Below are positions 44,959-53,684 of a DNA stretch of 64,000 nt, piece by piece. A program made the translations under genes and the position numbers. The notes under the pieces are model-generated. The model did no database searches, had not been told where the DNA came from, and was given only the letters and a program-made list of their open reading frames with translations. The stretch is from Teichococcus wenyumeiae (GTDB lineage: Bacteria > Pseudomonadota > Alphaproteobacteria > Acetobacterales > Acetobacteraceae): the NCBI RefSeq assembly GCF_003696345.1, contig NZ_RFLX01000002.1, positions 62,001-126,000 on the forward strand. The letters are read 5' to 3'. Each line of letters begins with the position of its first letter. Within the stretch, counting starts at the first letter, position 1.

Positions 44959-45921
44959 ATGAACCGCCGCAGCCTGATCGCCGCCGCCGCCGCGCTGCCA
45001 TTCCTGCCGCTCCCGCGCCCGGCCGGCGCCGCCGAGGCCCTGCCCGGCCTGAACATCCTGGTCCCCGCCGCGCCCGGCGGCGGCTGGGACGGGCTGGGGC
45101 GGGCCATCGAGCATGTCGCCACCCAGGCCGGGCTGGTCGGCCGCTTCCAGTTCGAGAACCTGCCGGGCGGCGCCGGCACCGTCGGTCTGGCGCGCTTCGT
45201 GACGCAGCGGCGCGGCAAGGCGGACAGCCTGCTGGTGGCGGGCTCCAGCGTCGTCGGCTCCGCCATCGCCAGCAAGTCGCCAGTCAGCCTGAAGGACGTG
45301 GTGCCGGTGGCGCGGCTGACCGAGGAAGCCGCCGTGATCGTGGTGCCCGCCAACAGCGAGTTCCGCGACATCCGGCAATTCGCGGAAGCCCTGCGGGCCG
45401 AGCCGCGCGGCATTCCCATCGCCGGCGCCGGCGGCGGCACGGTGGACCACGTCGTGCTCTGCCTGCTGTTCAAGGCGCTGGGACGGAAGGCGCTGGAGGC
45501 GCAATTCGTCTCCTTCCCCGGCGGCGGCGCCACGCAATCGGCGGTGATCGGGGCGCAGGTGAAGGCCGCCGTGGCGGGCTGGAGCGAATTCTCGGAGCAG
45601 ATGGCCGCCGGCCGGGTGCGCGCCCTGGCCACCAGCGGCACGCGCCGCCTGCACCCGGATGTGCCGACGCTGCGGGAAAGCGGCTACGACGTCACCACCA
45701 CCAACTGGCGCGGCATCTTCGCGGCACCGGGCGTGCCCGCCGCCAGCCAGCGCACACTGGTGGATTTCGTCACCGCGCTGCACGCCACCCCCGCCTGGGC
45801 GGAACTCCTGAAGACGCGCGGCTGGGACGATGCCTTCCTCACCGGCCAGGACTTCGCGGCCTTCGTCGCCAAGGACCAGGCGGATACCGAAAGCGTGCTG
45901 AAGGAACTCGGCCTCGCCTGA
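44959..45921 (+). CDS. Bug/TctC-family tricarboxylate receptor, periplasmic
   Basis: The 320-residue receptor has a signal peptide (MNRRSLIAAAAALPFLPLPR, cleavage after AGA). Bug landmarks are NILVPAAPGGGWDGLGRAIE, FENLPGGAGTVGLARFVTQR, VNSPVSL-like SKSPVSLKDVVPVARL, and VPTLRESGYDVTTTNWRGIF near the end. These receptors feed tripartite tricarboxylate transporters. No tctA or tctB is near, so the membrane partner lies elsewhere or is missing. It follows the PrpF gene by 76 bp with AAGGA before the ATG. Confidence 0.9.
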   Translation: MNRRSLIAAAAALPFLPLPRPAGAAEALPGLNILVPAAPGGGWDGLGRAIEHVATQAGLVGRFQFENLPGGAGTVGLARFVTQRRGKADSLLVAGSSVVGSAIASKSPVSLKDVVPVARLTEEAAVIVVPANSEFRDIRQFAEALRAEPRGIPIAGAGGGTVDHVVLCLLFKALGRKALEAQFVSFPGGGATQSAVIGAQVKAAVAGWSEFSEQMAAGRVRALATSGTRRLHPDVPTLRESGYDVTTTNWRGIFAAPGVPAASQRTLVDFVTALHATPAWAELLKTRGWDDAFLTGQDFAAFVAKDQADTESVLKELGLA

Positions 45922-45965
45922 AGGCCGGCGGGGCGGGCTTTTTCTCCTGCCCCGCCTGCGATGGT

Positions 45966-46244
45966 TCAGGCCACCGGCTGCGGCATCTGTGGCCCTGGTG
46001 GGCTGATGGACGGCACTTCCGCCGGCTGGGACGGCATGGGCGTCTCCGGCCCTGGCCCCTGCGGCTCCGGGATGGAAGGCGGCAGGCCGGGCAGTTCCGG
46101 CGGCGCACCGGGCGGCGATGTGGGCTGTGGTGTCTCCGGCGTGGTAGGCGGCAGGCCGGGTAGCTCGGGCGTTGGCGTCGCGGGCACCGCGGGCTCTGGG
46201 TCCTGGTCCGCGAGAACCGATGGCAAGAGATCGTGACGGGTCAT
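45966..46244 (-). CDS. Small proline-rich repeat protein, hypothetical
   Basis: The 92-residue protein starts MTRHDLLPSVLADQDPEPAV and is then about one third proline, with the unit PELPGLPP present twice (PELPGLPPTTPE and PELPGLPPSIPE). It is predicted disordered; there is no signal peptide or membrane segment. The ATG has GGAG about 11 bases upstream; a second ATG seven codons earlier is possible. Convergent with the Bug receptor gene, 44 bp apart. Function unknown. Confidence 0.5.
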   Translation of the reverse strand: MTRHDLLPSVLADQDPEPAVPATPTPELPGLPPTTPETPQPTSPPGAPPELPGLPPSIPEPQGPGPETPMPSQPAEVPSISPPGPQMPQPVA

Positions 46245-46473
46245 GGTTGCTTGCGCTCCATTCATGCCATGGCAACGCCCTGGCAGAGCCCCCGTTTCCT
46301 TCTGGCGCAACGCTCCATGAAGCGGGCCGTTACCGACCGAGGTGGCGCCTGATGTGGGGCGCGAGGAGCCGCTGAGCCCACCCTGCCCCCCGTTTAGTTT
46401 AGCGGTCATTGGCTGAGATGGCTTGATTGCAGCACCCAAGGGGCCATCTACCATCCACACGGATGGTGAAGGG
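46245..46473. promoter_or_regulatory. Divergent intergenic region upstream of CopG-type gene
   Basis: This is 229 bp between the proline-rich gene and the CopG-like gene. It is somewhat less GC-rich near 46391-46430 (CGTTTAGTTTAGCGGTCATT), which may hold the promoter. I see no clear inverted repeat. Confidence 0.35.
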
Positions 46474-46905
46474 ATGGCAACGGTGGCTGGCGAATTGCGG
46501 GAACCGGGGCCAAAGCCGGGAAGCGAGAGCGAGAAGATCACAATCAATCTCGGCTACGTGGACCTCGGCCATATCGACCTGCTGGTACGGGAAGGCTTCT
46601 ACGCCAATCGCACCGACCTGATCCGCACCGCTATCCGCAACCAGATCGAGCGCCATGCCGAGGCCACCCGGCAATCCGTCGCCCGCAAGCAGTTCGACCT
46701 CGGCCTGCGGCGCTTCAGCCGCGCGGATCTGGAAGCGGCGCTGGCGGCAGGCCAGCAGCTTGAGATCCGCGTCCTGGGGCTGGTCAGCATCACTGAGGAT
46801 GTTTCCCCCGACCTGGCACGGGCGGCCATTGCCTCGATTTCCGTTCTTGGCGCCTTGCAGGCCAGCGCGGCGGTTAAGGCCGCCCTGGCCGGCCGCATCC
46901 ACTGA
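46474..46905 (+). CDS. CopG-like ribbon-helix-helix protein
   Basis: The 143-residue protein has an N-terminal ribbon-helix-helix pattern (ITINLGYVDLGHIDLLVREG, YANRTDLIRTAIRNQIERH), typical of CopG/Arc-type DNA-binding dimers. A C-terminal region follows (FDLGLRRFSRADLEAALAAG, ISVLGALQASAAVKAALAG). It is placed 61 bp before a PHB-depolymerase-type esterase on the same strand and may regulate it. The ATG at 46474 is directly preceded by GAAGGG; a TTG at 46423 is possible. Confidence 0.75.
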   Translation: MATVAGELREPGPKPGSESEKITINLGYVDLGHIDLLVREGFYANRTDLIRTAIRNQIERHAEATRQSVARKQFDLGLRRFSRADLEAALAAGQQLEIRVLGLVSITEDVSPDLARAAIASISVLGALQASAAVKAALAGRIH

Positions 46906-46966
46906 GCACGCCTTGCCGCTTTTCCTGCTTCCCTGACACGGGCCCACCGGCCCTGGAGATTTCCGA

Positions 46967-48097
46967 ATGAACGCCTCGCTGCTGCCTGACATGCTCGAGG
47001 CCACCCGCCTCACCCGCGCTGGCCGGCTGACAGAGGCGATGGTGCTGCTGCGGCAGCGCCTGGGTGGGAATGCACCCGCCACCACTGCCGCAGGGCCCGT
47101 ACCCCAGCCCGGGCTGCCCCGGCTTCCGGCGCCGCAAGCATCGCCCGATGCCACCGCCCGGCCGAAGGCCCGCTGGGCGCCCTCCCACCCGCGGCCGGCA
47201 TGGGGCCTCAAGCCCGGCACGCGGCCGGAACTGCCCTTGCCAGCCGGCGCGCAGTTCCTGGAAGCCTCCTTCAGCGGCGCCGCCGGCCGTTGCACCTACA
47301 AGCTCTACATCCCCAGCCAGATGGCGACACCGGCGCCGCTGGTGGTGATGCTGCATGGCTGCACGCAGTCGCCGGATGATTTCGCCGCCGGCACCCGCAT
47401 GAACGCCCTGGCCGAGGAGCATGGCTTCCTGGTTGCCTACCCCGCGCAGACGCCCGCCGCGAATGCGCAGAAATGCTGGAACTGGTTCCGCCCCGGCGAC
47501 CAGTCGCGGGAACAGGGGGAGCCGGCGCTGATCGCCGGCATCACGCGGCAGGTCATGCGTGAACAGCCGGTCGACCCGAACCGCGTCTATGTCGCGGGCC
47601 TTTCCGCCGGCGGCGCGGCGGCGGCGATTATGGCCTCCGCTTATCCTGACCTCTATGCCGCCGCCGGGGTGCATTCCGGCCTCGCCTGCGGCGCGGCGCG
47701 CGACCTTCCCTCGGCGCTGTCGGCCATGCGGCAGGGCGCGGCGGGCAGGATGGCGCAGGCGCGCGGCGCGGTGCCCACCATCGTCTTCCATGCCGACCGC
47801 GACACCACGGTGCATCCTCGCAACGGCGACCAAGTCATCGCGCAATCCGACCTTGGCGGGCTGAGCCAGGAGGTGCAGCAGGGCCAGGTGCCGGGTGGCC
47901 ATGCCTATCGCCGCACCATCCACCGTGACAGCCAGGGTCGTGCGGTGCTGGAGCAGTGGCTGGTGCATGGCGGCGGGCATGCCTGGTCCGGCGGCAGCAG
48001 CGCCGGGTCCTATACCGATCCGCTCGGCCCCGATGCCTCGGCCGAGATGCTGCGCTTCTTTCTGGAACACCCCCGGGCCGGCAGCAGCGCGGCGTGA
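46967..48097 (+). CDS. PHB-depolymerase-family esterase (intracellular type)
   Basis: The 376-residue alpha/beta hydrolase has PLVVMLHGCTQSPDDFAAGT (oxyanion HG), the nucleophile motif VYVAGLSAGGAAAAIM (GxSxG), PTIVFHADRDTTVHPRNGDQ with the catalytic-type Asp, and LVHGGGHAWSGGSSAGSYTD with the catalytic His. This matches the PhaZ-like esterase family. The N-terminus has no signal peptide but has a helix LEATRLTRAGRLTEAMVLLR found in related proteins. Substrate may be polyhydroxyalkanoate or another ester. GGAG precedes the start. Confidence 0.88.
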   Translation: MNASLLPDMLEATRLTRAGRLTEAMVLLRQRLGGNAPATTAAGPVPQPGLPRLPAPQASPDATARPKARWAPSHPRPAWGLKPGTRPELPLPAGAQFLEASFSGAAGRCTYKLYIPSQMATPAPLVVMLHGCTQSPDDFAAGTRMNALAEEHGFLVAYPAQTPAANAQKCWNWFRPGDQSREQGEPALIAGITRQVMREQPVDPNRVYVAGLSAGGAAAAIMASAYPDLYAAAGVHSGLACGAARDLPSALSAMRQGAAGRMAQARGAVPTIVFHADRDTTVHPRNGDQVIAQSDLGGLSQEVQQGQVPGGHAYRRTIHRDSQGRAVLEQWLVHGGGHAWSGGSSAGSYTDPLGPDASAEMLRFFLEHPRAGSSAA

Positions 48098-48413
48098 CGC
48101 GCCGCCTGCCCTTGCCGGTGGGAGCAATGCGGCCCGCGCGCGGCACCGCACAGTCATGTGGCGATTGCCGCGCCCGCCCTGTTCAACCTAAGATGGCGCC
48201 GTATCCGACGCGTTCCGGTTTGCGCGATCAGGATGATGCGGCTGGACGCATTGCCGATGATCCACATGAATTTCGAAGGTTTGAAGCGCAGGGTGCGGGA
48301 AGGCATCTTGTGCAAGGGTGGCGGCGGGTGATCTTCGCCGCCCCAACCTTTACACGCCGCGAGAACCGCATTCAGCGCCCTTGAACCAAAGGGGCCGAAG
48401 GAAAAGAGCCAAG
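48098..48413. other. Intergenic region with no supported gene
   Basis: This is 316 bp between the esterase and the hybrid kinase. A short open frame from an ATG at 48193 runs to 48384, but it has no ribosome-binding site and no recognisable protein, so I leave it out. The kinase promoter is presumably here; I could not assign it. Confidence 0.4.
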
Positions 48414-50345
48414 GTGTCCCTGACCACCAGTACCTATGAACTGCTGATCCGGAGCGTGGTCGACTACGCCATCTTCATGCTCGACCGGAGCGGGCATGTG
48501 ATGAGCTGGAACTCCGGCGCGGAGCATATCAAGGGCTACACGGCCGATGAGATCATCGGTGAGCATTTCTCCCGCTTCTATGTGGAGGAAGACCGCGCCG
48601 CCGGCCTGCCCGCGAAGGCCCTGAAGACGGCCACCGAAACCGGGCGCTTTTCCGCCGAGGCCTGGCGGATGCGCAAGGATGGCACCCGCTTCTGGGCGAT
48701 GGTGGTGATCGACGCCATCTACCAGGACGGCCAGCTCATCGGCTTCGCCAAGATCACGCGCGACATGACCGAGCAGCGCAAGGCGCAGCTGGTGGCCATG
48801 GAAAGCGAAAGGCGCTTCCGCCTTCTGGTGGAAGGCGTAACGGATTACGCGATCTACATGCTGGACACCAATGGGCGGGTCAGCAACTGGAACGCGGGCG
48901 CCGAACGCATCAAGGGCTATACGCTGGCGGATATCGTCGGCCAGCATTTCTCCCGCTTCTATACGCCCGAGGACATCGAGAGCGGCCTGCCCTGGAGGGC
49001 GCTGGAGACGGCACGCAGCCAGGGCCGCTACGAGGCCGAGGGCTGGCGCTGCCGCAAGGACGGCACGCGCTTCTGGGCCAGCGTGGTGATCGACGCGATC
49101 TATGACGAAGGCACGCTGGTGGGCTTCGCCAAGATCACCCGCGACCTGACCGAGCGGCGCGAGGCGCAGCAGCAGCTCGAGCAGTCGCGCGAGCTGTTGT
49201 TCCAGGCGCAGAAGATGGAGGCCGTCGGCCAGCTCACCGGCGGGCTGGCGCATGACTTCAACAACCTGCTGACCGGCATCAGCGGCAGCCTGGAACTGCT
49301 GAAGGCGCGTGTGTCCCAAGGGCGGCTCGACGATCTCGACCGCTACATCAATTCGGCCCAGGGCGCGGCCAACCGCGCGGCGGCCCTGACGCACCGGCTG
49401 CTGGCCTTCGCGCGGCGCCAGACGCTGGACCCCAAGCCCACCAGGCCCAACAAGCTGGCAGCCGACATGGTGGACATGGTCCAGCGCACTGTCGGCCCGG
49501 GCATCCAGTTGGAGACGGTGCTGGCGCCGGGCCTCTGGCTGACGCTCTGCGACCCCAATCAGCTGGAGAACGCCATCCTGAACCTGTGCATCAATGCACG
49601 GGACGCGATGCCGGATGGCGGGCGGCTGACCATCGAGACATCCAATATCCGGCTTGAAGGCGCCGCCGCGCGGCAGCATGACCTGGAGCCCGGCGAGTAT
49701 GTGGCGGTTGCCGTCGCCGATACCGGCACCGGCATGCCGCCCGATGTGGCCGAGCGCGCCTTCGACCCCTTCTTCACCACCAAGCCCACCGGCCAGGGCA
49801 CCGGGCTGGGCCTGTCCATGATCTATGGCTTCGCCAAGCAGTCCGGCGGGCAGGTACGCATCCGGTCCGAGGTCGGGCGCGGCACCGCCGTCACCATCTT
49901 CCTGCCCCGCCACCTGGGCGAGGCCGATGAGGCCACCCCGCCGCCCCGCAGGGTCAGCCTCCCGCGCGCCGAGGCGGAGCAGACGGTGCTGGTGGTGGAT
50001 GACGAGCTCACCGTGCGGATGCTGGTGGCCGAGGTGCTGGAGGAACTCGGCTATGTCGCCATCGAGGCCGCCGATGGTGCATCGGGGCTGAAGGTGCTGC
50101 AGTCGGACGTGCCCGTCGACCTGCTGATCACCGATATTGGCCTGCCCGGCCATGTGAATGGCCGCCAGATGGCCGATGTGGCCCGGCAGACCCGCCCGGC
50201 CCTGAAAGTGCTCTTCATCACCGGCTATGCCGAGAGCGCGGTGCTGGGCAATGGCATGCTCGAGCCGAACACGCATGTGCTGACCAAGCCTTTTTCGATG
50301 GAAGCCCTGGCCAACCGCATCAAGGCCATCATCACCTCAGCCTGA
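48414..50345 (+). CDS. Cytoplasmic hybrid histidine kinase with two PAS domains
   Basis: This is a 643-residue soluble sensor kinase starting at a GTG after AAGGA. PAS1 (about 8-120) and PAS2 (131-250) are near-copies: each has DYAI(F/Y)MLD, IKGYT, HFSRFY, KDGTRFWA and GFAKITRD. The kinase core has GGLAHDFNNLL with phospho-acceptor His280, then an ATPase domain (NLCINARDAMPDGG, GTGLGLSM). A C-terminal receiver has Asp574 (LLITDIGLPG) and Lys625 (LTKPFS). There is no membrane segment. It should sense an intracellular signal, perhaps redox or a bound cofactor. Confidence 0.92.
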   Translation: MSLTTSTYELLIRSVVDYAIFMLDRSGHVMSWNSGAEHIKGYTADEIIGEHFSRFYVEEDRAAGLPAKALKTATETGRFSAEAWRMRKDGTRFWAMVVIDAIYQDGQLIGFAKITRDMTEQRKAQLVAMESERRFRLLVEGVTDYAIYMLDTNGRVSNWNAGAERIKGYTLADIVGQHFSRFYTPEDIESGLPWRALETARSQGRYEAEGWRCRKDGTRFWASVVIDAIYDEGTLVGFAKITRDLTERREAQQQLEQSRELLFQAQKMEAVGQLTGGLAHDFNNLLTGISGSLELLKARVSQGRLDDLDRYINSAQGAANRAAALTHRLLAFARRQTLDPKPTRPNKLAADMVDMVQRTVGPGIQLETVLAPGLWLTLCDPNQLENAILNLCINARDAMPDGGRLTIETSNIRLEGAAARQHDLEPGEYVAVAVADTGTGMPPDVAERAFDPFFTTKPTGQGTGLGLSMIYGFAKQSGGQVRIRSEVGRGTAVTIFLPRHLGEADEATPPPRRVSLPRAEAEQTVLVVDDELTVRMLVAEVLEELGYVAIEAADGASGLKVLQSDVPVDLLITDIGLPGHVNGRQMADVARQTRPALKVLFITGYAESAVLGNGMLEPNTHVLTKPFSMEALANRIKAIITSA

Positions 50346-50468
50346 GACCAGGGCGGGCAGCCGCCTTCCCTGGCCTGGGCCGATGTCCTCCGGCGCCTGT
50401 TGTGCCGCGTAGAGGAGGCATTAATCCCCGCGACCTAAGCTGCGGCTTTCCAGCTTCTTGGGTCCACC

Positions 50469-52157
50469 ATGTTCCAATTCCTTTTGCACCTCAGCATCCG
50501 CAACAAGATCCTGGCAGCCTTCTCGCTGGTGATGCTCTGCGCCATCGGCCTCGGCAGCTTCGCCGTGCTCCGCCTGGGCGATGTGAATGCCGCCGCGGCG
50601 GATGTCGCCACCAATTGGCTGCCTTCCAGCACCGTGCTCGGCGACCTCGCGATGGAATTCGAGAAGCTGCGCGCGCGGGAGTCGCAGATGCTGCTGCGGC
50701 AGGGCGACAAGGTCGCCGACTCGGTCAGGCTGGTGGAGGAGAGCACCCGGCTGGTCGAGGCGGCGCTGGCCGAATACCGGCCGATGATCTTGCCTGGTCA
50801 GGAAAGCCGGCTCGCCGCCGCCGTGGATAGCGCCTGGCGCCAGTACCAGGATGTTTCTCGCCAGATGGTGGCGGCCGTGCGGGCTGGTGAGCAAGCGCGG
50901 GCGACCGAGATGCTCTTCGGCCCCGCCAGCGCGGCGCTGGGCGGATTGCGCGATGCCATCGAGGCGGCGCGGAACTTCCAGATGACGGGCGGCAAGGCCG
51001 CCGGCCTGCATGGGCAGGAGCTGGGCGCCTCCGCGCAACTCTGGATCGTGGCGGCGATGCTGCTGGCGGCGCTGCTCAGCATCGCCACGGGCATGGCGGT
51101 GGTGCGCGGCGTCGCGGCGCCGGTCCTGGCGATGACGGCGGCGATGCGCCGGCTGGCGGAGCGAGACCTGGCGGCGCCGGTCCCCGGCACCGACCGGAGC
51201 GACGAGATCGGCGGCATGGCGGCGGCGGTGCAGGTCTTCAAGGACAGCATGATCGCCGCCGACCGCCTGAGCGCCGAGCAGGAAGCCAGCCGCACCGGGC
51301 GCGAGCAGCGTGCCGCGCAGGTGGACAAGCTGGTACGCGACTTCGAAAGCCGCGTGGGCAATATGGTGGGCATCCTGTCCTCCGCCTCGACGGAGCTGGA
51401 AGCCACGGCCCGCAGCATGTCCGCCACCGCGCAGCAAACCAATGCCCAGGCCGGCGAGGTGACCAATGCCGCATCGCTCGCCGGCGGCGGCGTGCAGACC
51501 GTGGCGGCGGCGGCGGAGGAACTGAGCGCCTCCATCGGCGAGATCAACCGGCAGGTGACGCAGGCTTCCGGCGTGGCCGGCATGGCGGTGGAACGGGCGC
51601 GCCAGACGGATGTGACGGTGCGCGCCCTGGCCGAGGGCGCCAGCAAGATCGGCGAGGTGGTGGGCCTGATCACCTCCATCGCCGGCCAGACCAACCTGCT
51701 GGCGCTGAATGCCACCATCGAGGCGGCGCGGGCGGGCGAGGCCGGCAAGGGCTTCGCCGTGGTGGCCAGCGAGGTGAAGAGCCTGGCGCAGCAGACCAGC
51801 AAGGCGACGGAGGAGATCAGCGCCCAGATCGGCCAGATCCAGGCCGCGACGCAGGAGGCGGTGAACGCCATCCAGGGCATCACCGCCGCCATCGACGACA
51901 TGAGCACCATCACCACCACCATCGCGGCGGCGGTGGAGGAGCAGAGCGCCGCAACGGGCGAGATCGCCCGCACGGTGCAGCGCACGGCGGAGGCGACGGA
52001 TGCGGTGTCGCGCAACATCGGCGCGGTCAGCCGCAATGCCAATGACACCGGCGCCGCCGCTTCCCAGGTCCTGGCCGCCGCCGGGGAACTGTCGCGCCAG
52101 TCCGAACAGCTGACCGGCGAGGTGACCAGCTTCGTCGGCCAGGTGCGCGCCGCCTGA
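50469..52157 (+). CDS. Methyl-accepting chemotaxis protein
   Basis: This is a 562-residue inner-membrane receptor. Membrane helix 1 is at about 13-35 ([20 protein letters not shown]), followed by a periplasmic four-helix-bundle domain of about 150 residues. Helix 2 lies at about 190-213, then HAMP and a long cytoplasmic coiled coil. The signalling tip [20 protein letters not shown] continues with [20 protein letters not shown], which contacts CheA/CheW. No che genes are near, so it feeds a chemosensory system encoded elsewhere. The C-terminus lacks the NWETF pentapeptide. Confidence 0.94.
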   Translation: MFQFLLHLSIRNKILAAFSLVMLCAIGLGSFAVLRLGDVNAAAADVATNWLPSSTVLGDLAMEFEKLRARESQMLLRQGDKVADSVRLVEESTRLVEAALAEYRPMILPGQESRLAAAVDSAWRQYQDVSRQMVAAVRAGEQARATEMLFGPASAALGGLRDAIEAARNFQMTGGKAAGLHGQELGASAQLWIVAAMLLAALLSIATGMAVVRGVAAPVLAMTAAMRRLAERDLAAPVPGTDRSDEIGGMAAAVQVFKDSMIAADRLSAEQEASRTGREQRAAQVDKLVRDFESRVGNMVGILSSASTELEATARSMSATAQQTNAQAGEVTNAASLAGGGVQTVAAAAEELSASIGEINRQVTQASGVAGMAVERARQTDVTVRALAEGASKIGEVVGLITSIAGQTNLLALNATIEAARAGEAGKGFAVVASEVKSLAQQTSKATEEISAQIGQIQAATQEAVNAIQGITAAIDDMSTITTTIAAAVEEQSAATGEIARTVQRTAEATDAVSRNIGAVSRNANDTGAAASQVLAAAGELSRQSEQLTGEVTSFVGQVRAA

Positions 52158-52301
52158 GGGGTGGCGGGCGGTGCGAAGGCCCAGGATAACGGCCCCCGCA
52201 CCCGGTCATCCCCAGGTTCCCCCGTAATCCCCGCTTTTCCGCCCTGGCGGCGGGGCCCGGCGACGGACACAGTCGGCGCAGACATCATGGGGGGCTTGGA
52301 G

Positions 52302-52577
52302 ATGGACAACCGCCAGACTGGCATCCGCGTGACGCTGCAGGGTGCCGACGACGTCGCCGTGGAAGCGGCGGCCGAGGAACTGAAGCAGCGCCTGGGCTCC
52401 CGCTTCGCGGTTCTCACCCGCCGGCGGCGGCGTGACGGATCGGAACTGGTCCTGACCGCCACCCTGATGGCGAGCACGACCGCCAGCGTCGATGCCGCCG
52501 CGACGGACCTGATCGACCTGATCTACGCGCATCAGGCCCGCGAAGGCCGTGAGCCGCCGCGCCGGGACGCGGCCTGA
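52302..52577 (+). CDS. Small hypothetical protein
   Basis: The 91-residue soluble protein begins MDNRQTGIRVTLQGADDVAV, has a basic LTRRRRRDGSELVLTATLMA and a C-terminal helix (DAAATDLIDLIYAHQAREGR). Alternating beta and helix suggests a small alpha/beta fold. I do not recognise a family. GGAG immediately before the ATG is close but usable; a start 15 bp earlier is possible. Confidence 0.55.
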   Translation: MDNRQTGIRVTLQGADDVAVEAAAEELKQRLGSRFAVLTRRRRRDGSELVLTATLMASTTASVDAAATDLIDLIYAHQAREGREPPRRDAA

Positions 52578-52706
52578 CCACCAGCCCCGGCCACCAGGGT
52601 GGCGCGAAGGGCGCCCCGCTGGCGGCGTCAAGCCATGACCGGCACAGGCCACCAGGCATCCGCCTGATGGTGGAAGTCTGGCCGGCTGCTTGTCAGGAAA
52701 ACCGGG

Positions 52707-52781
52707 TGGTTGGGGCGCCAGGATTCGAACCTGGGAATGGCGGTACCAAAAACCGCTGCCTTACCGCTTGGCTACGCCCCA
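52707..52781 (-). tRNA. tRNA-Gln (anticodon TTG)
   Basis: A cloverleaf of 75 bases reads on the minus strand: acceptor TGGGGCG/CGCCCCA, anticodon stem GCGGT/ACCGC with loop TTTTGGT, giving TTG. The T-arm is CCAGG-TTCGAAT-CCTGG, with discriminator A and encoded CCA. Its first ten bases overlap the end of ispE, whose TAG stop is formed by bases 8-10 of the tRNA. Confidence 0.96.
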
Positions 52782-53674
52782 CCGGCCAGCGCTGAATAGG
52801 CGGGCCAAGGGGGATTCGTAAAGCCCCCTCCCCACCGCCACCATGCTTCCGGCAGCATCGCCGCCGCGCTTTTTGCACTTTCGGCATCCGGAAACAGCGC
52901 GAAGCAGGTGGCGCCGGAGCCGCTCATCCGTGCCAGCAGGCAGCCGGGCAAAGCCGCCAGCGCCGCCAGCACCTCCGCCACCGGGGGGCAGAGGCCGATG
53001 GCGGCAGCTTCCAGGTCGTTGCGGCAGGCGGCGAGGCTGCGGGCCATGGCACCGGCATCGGCCCACCCGTCCGGCAGCGCGGCGGGCGGCGTGAAATCGC
53101 CCTGGCGCGCGCGGAACACCGCCGGGGTGGGCAGCGGCAGGCGCGGATTGGCCAGCACGATGCCGCATTCCGGCATGGCCGGCGCGGCGGAAAGGATCTC
53201 GCCCACGCCCTGCATCCGCCTCGCGCGGTTCTCCAGGCAGACCGGCACATCCGCTCCCAGGCGGGCGGCCAGCTCCGCCAGGGTTTGCGGCGCGGTGTTC
53301 AGCCCCCAGGCGCGGTCCAGCAGCCGCAGCGCCGCCGCCGCATCGGCCGAGCCGCCGCCAATGCCGGAAGCTACCGGCAGGTTCTTCTCCAGCCGCAGCA
53401 GCCCGGTGGGGGCGATGCCGGCGGCCTCGGCCAGCAGGCGCGCGGCGCGCAGCACCAGGTTATCCGGCTCGGCGGCCAGGGCGGCGCCCTCCGTGCCTTC
53501 CAGCGTCAGGGTCAGCGCCCCGGCCGGCTCCAGCCGCAGCCGGTCGCCGGCGCCGGCGAAGGCCACCAGGGAATCGAGCAGATGGTAGCCGTCCGCCCGC
53601 CGCCCGGTGACATGCAGATAGAGGTTCACTTTCGCCGGGGCGGCTTCCCACCCGGCCAGGGAGAGGCTGTTCAA
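52772..53674 (-). CDS. ispE: 4-diphosphocytidyl-2-C-methyl-D-erythritol kinase
   Basis: IspE phosphorylates CDP-methylerythritol in the non-mevalonate isoprenoid pathway. The 300-residue GHMP kinase has [20 protein letters not shown], the ATP motif [20 protein letters not shown] and the C-terminal [12 protein letters not shown]. No ATG fits; a TTG at 53674, 10 bp after the TPR gene stop, gives the N-terminus seen in relatives, and translation is probably coupled. The stop lies inside tRNA-Gln. Confidence 0.94.
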   Translation of the reverse strand: MNSLSLAGWEAAPAKVNLYLHVTGRRADGYHLLDSLVAFAGAGDRLRLEPAGALTLTLEGTEGAALAAEPDNLVLRAARLLAEAAGIAPTGLLRLEKNLPVASGIGGGSADAAAALRLLDRAWGLNTAPQTLAELAARLGADVPVCLENRARRMQGVGEILSAAPAMPECGIVLANPRLPLPTPAVFRARQGDFTPPAALPDGWADAGAMARSLAACRNDLEAAAIGLCPPVAEVLAALAALPGCLLARMSGSGATCFALFPDAESAKSAAAMLPEAWWRWGGGFTNPPWPAYSALAGGA

Positions 53675-53684
53675 GGCTGGCGGG

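Noticed and set aside
46016-46236. Tandem repeat unit in DNA, considered as a CRISPR-like or REP element
   Set aside because: The repeat is imperfect, only two copies, and is explained by duplicated codons for PELPGLPP in the proline-rich gene.
48193-48384. Short open frame before the double-PAS kinase
   Set aside because: No ribosome-binding site, no recognisable protein; probably chance.
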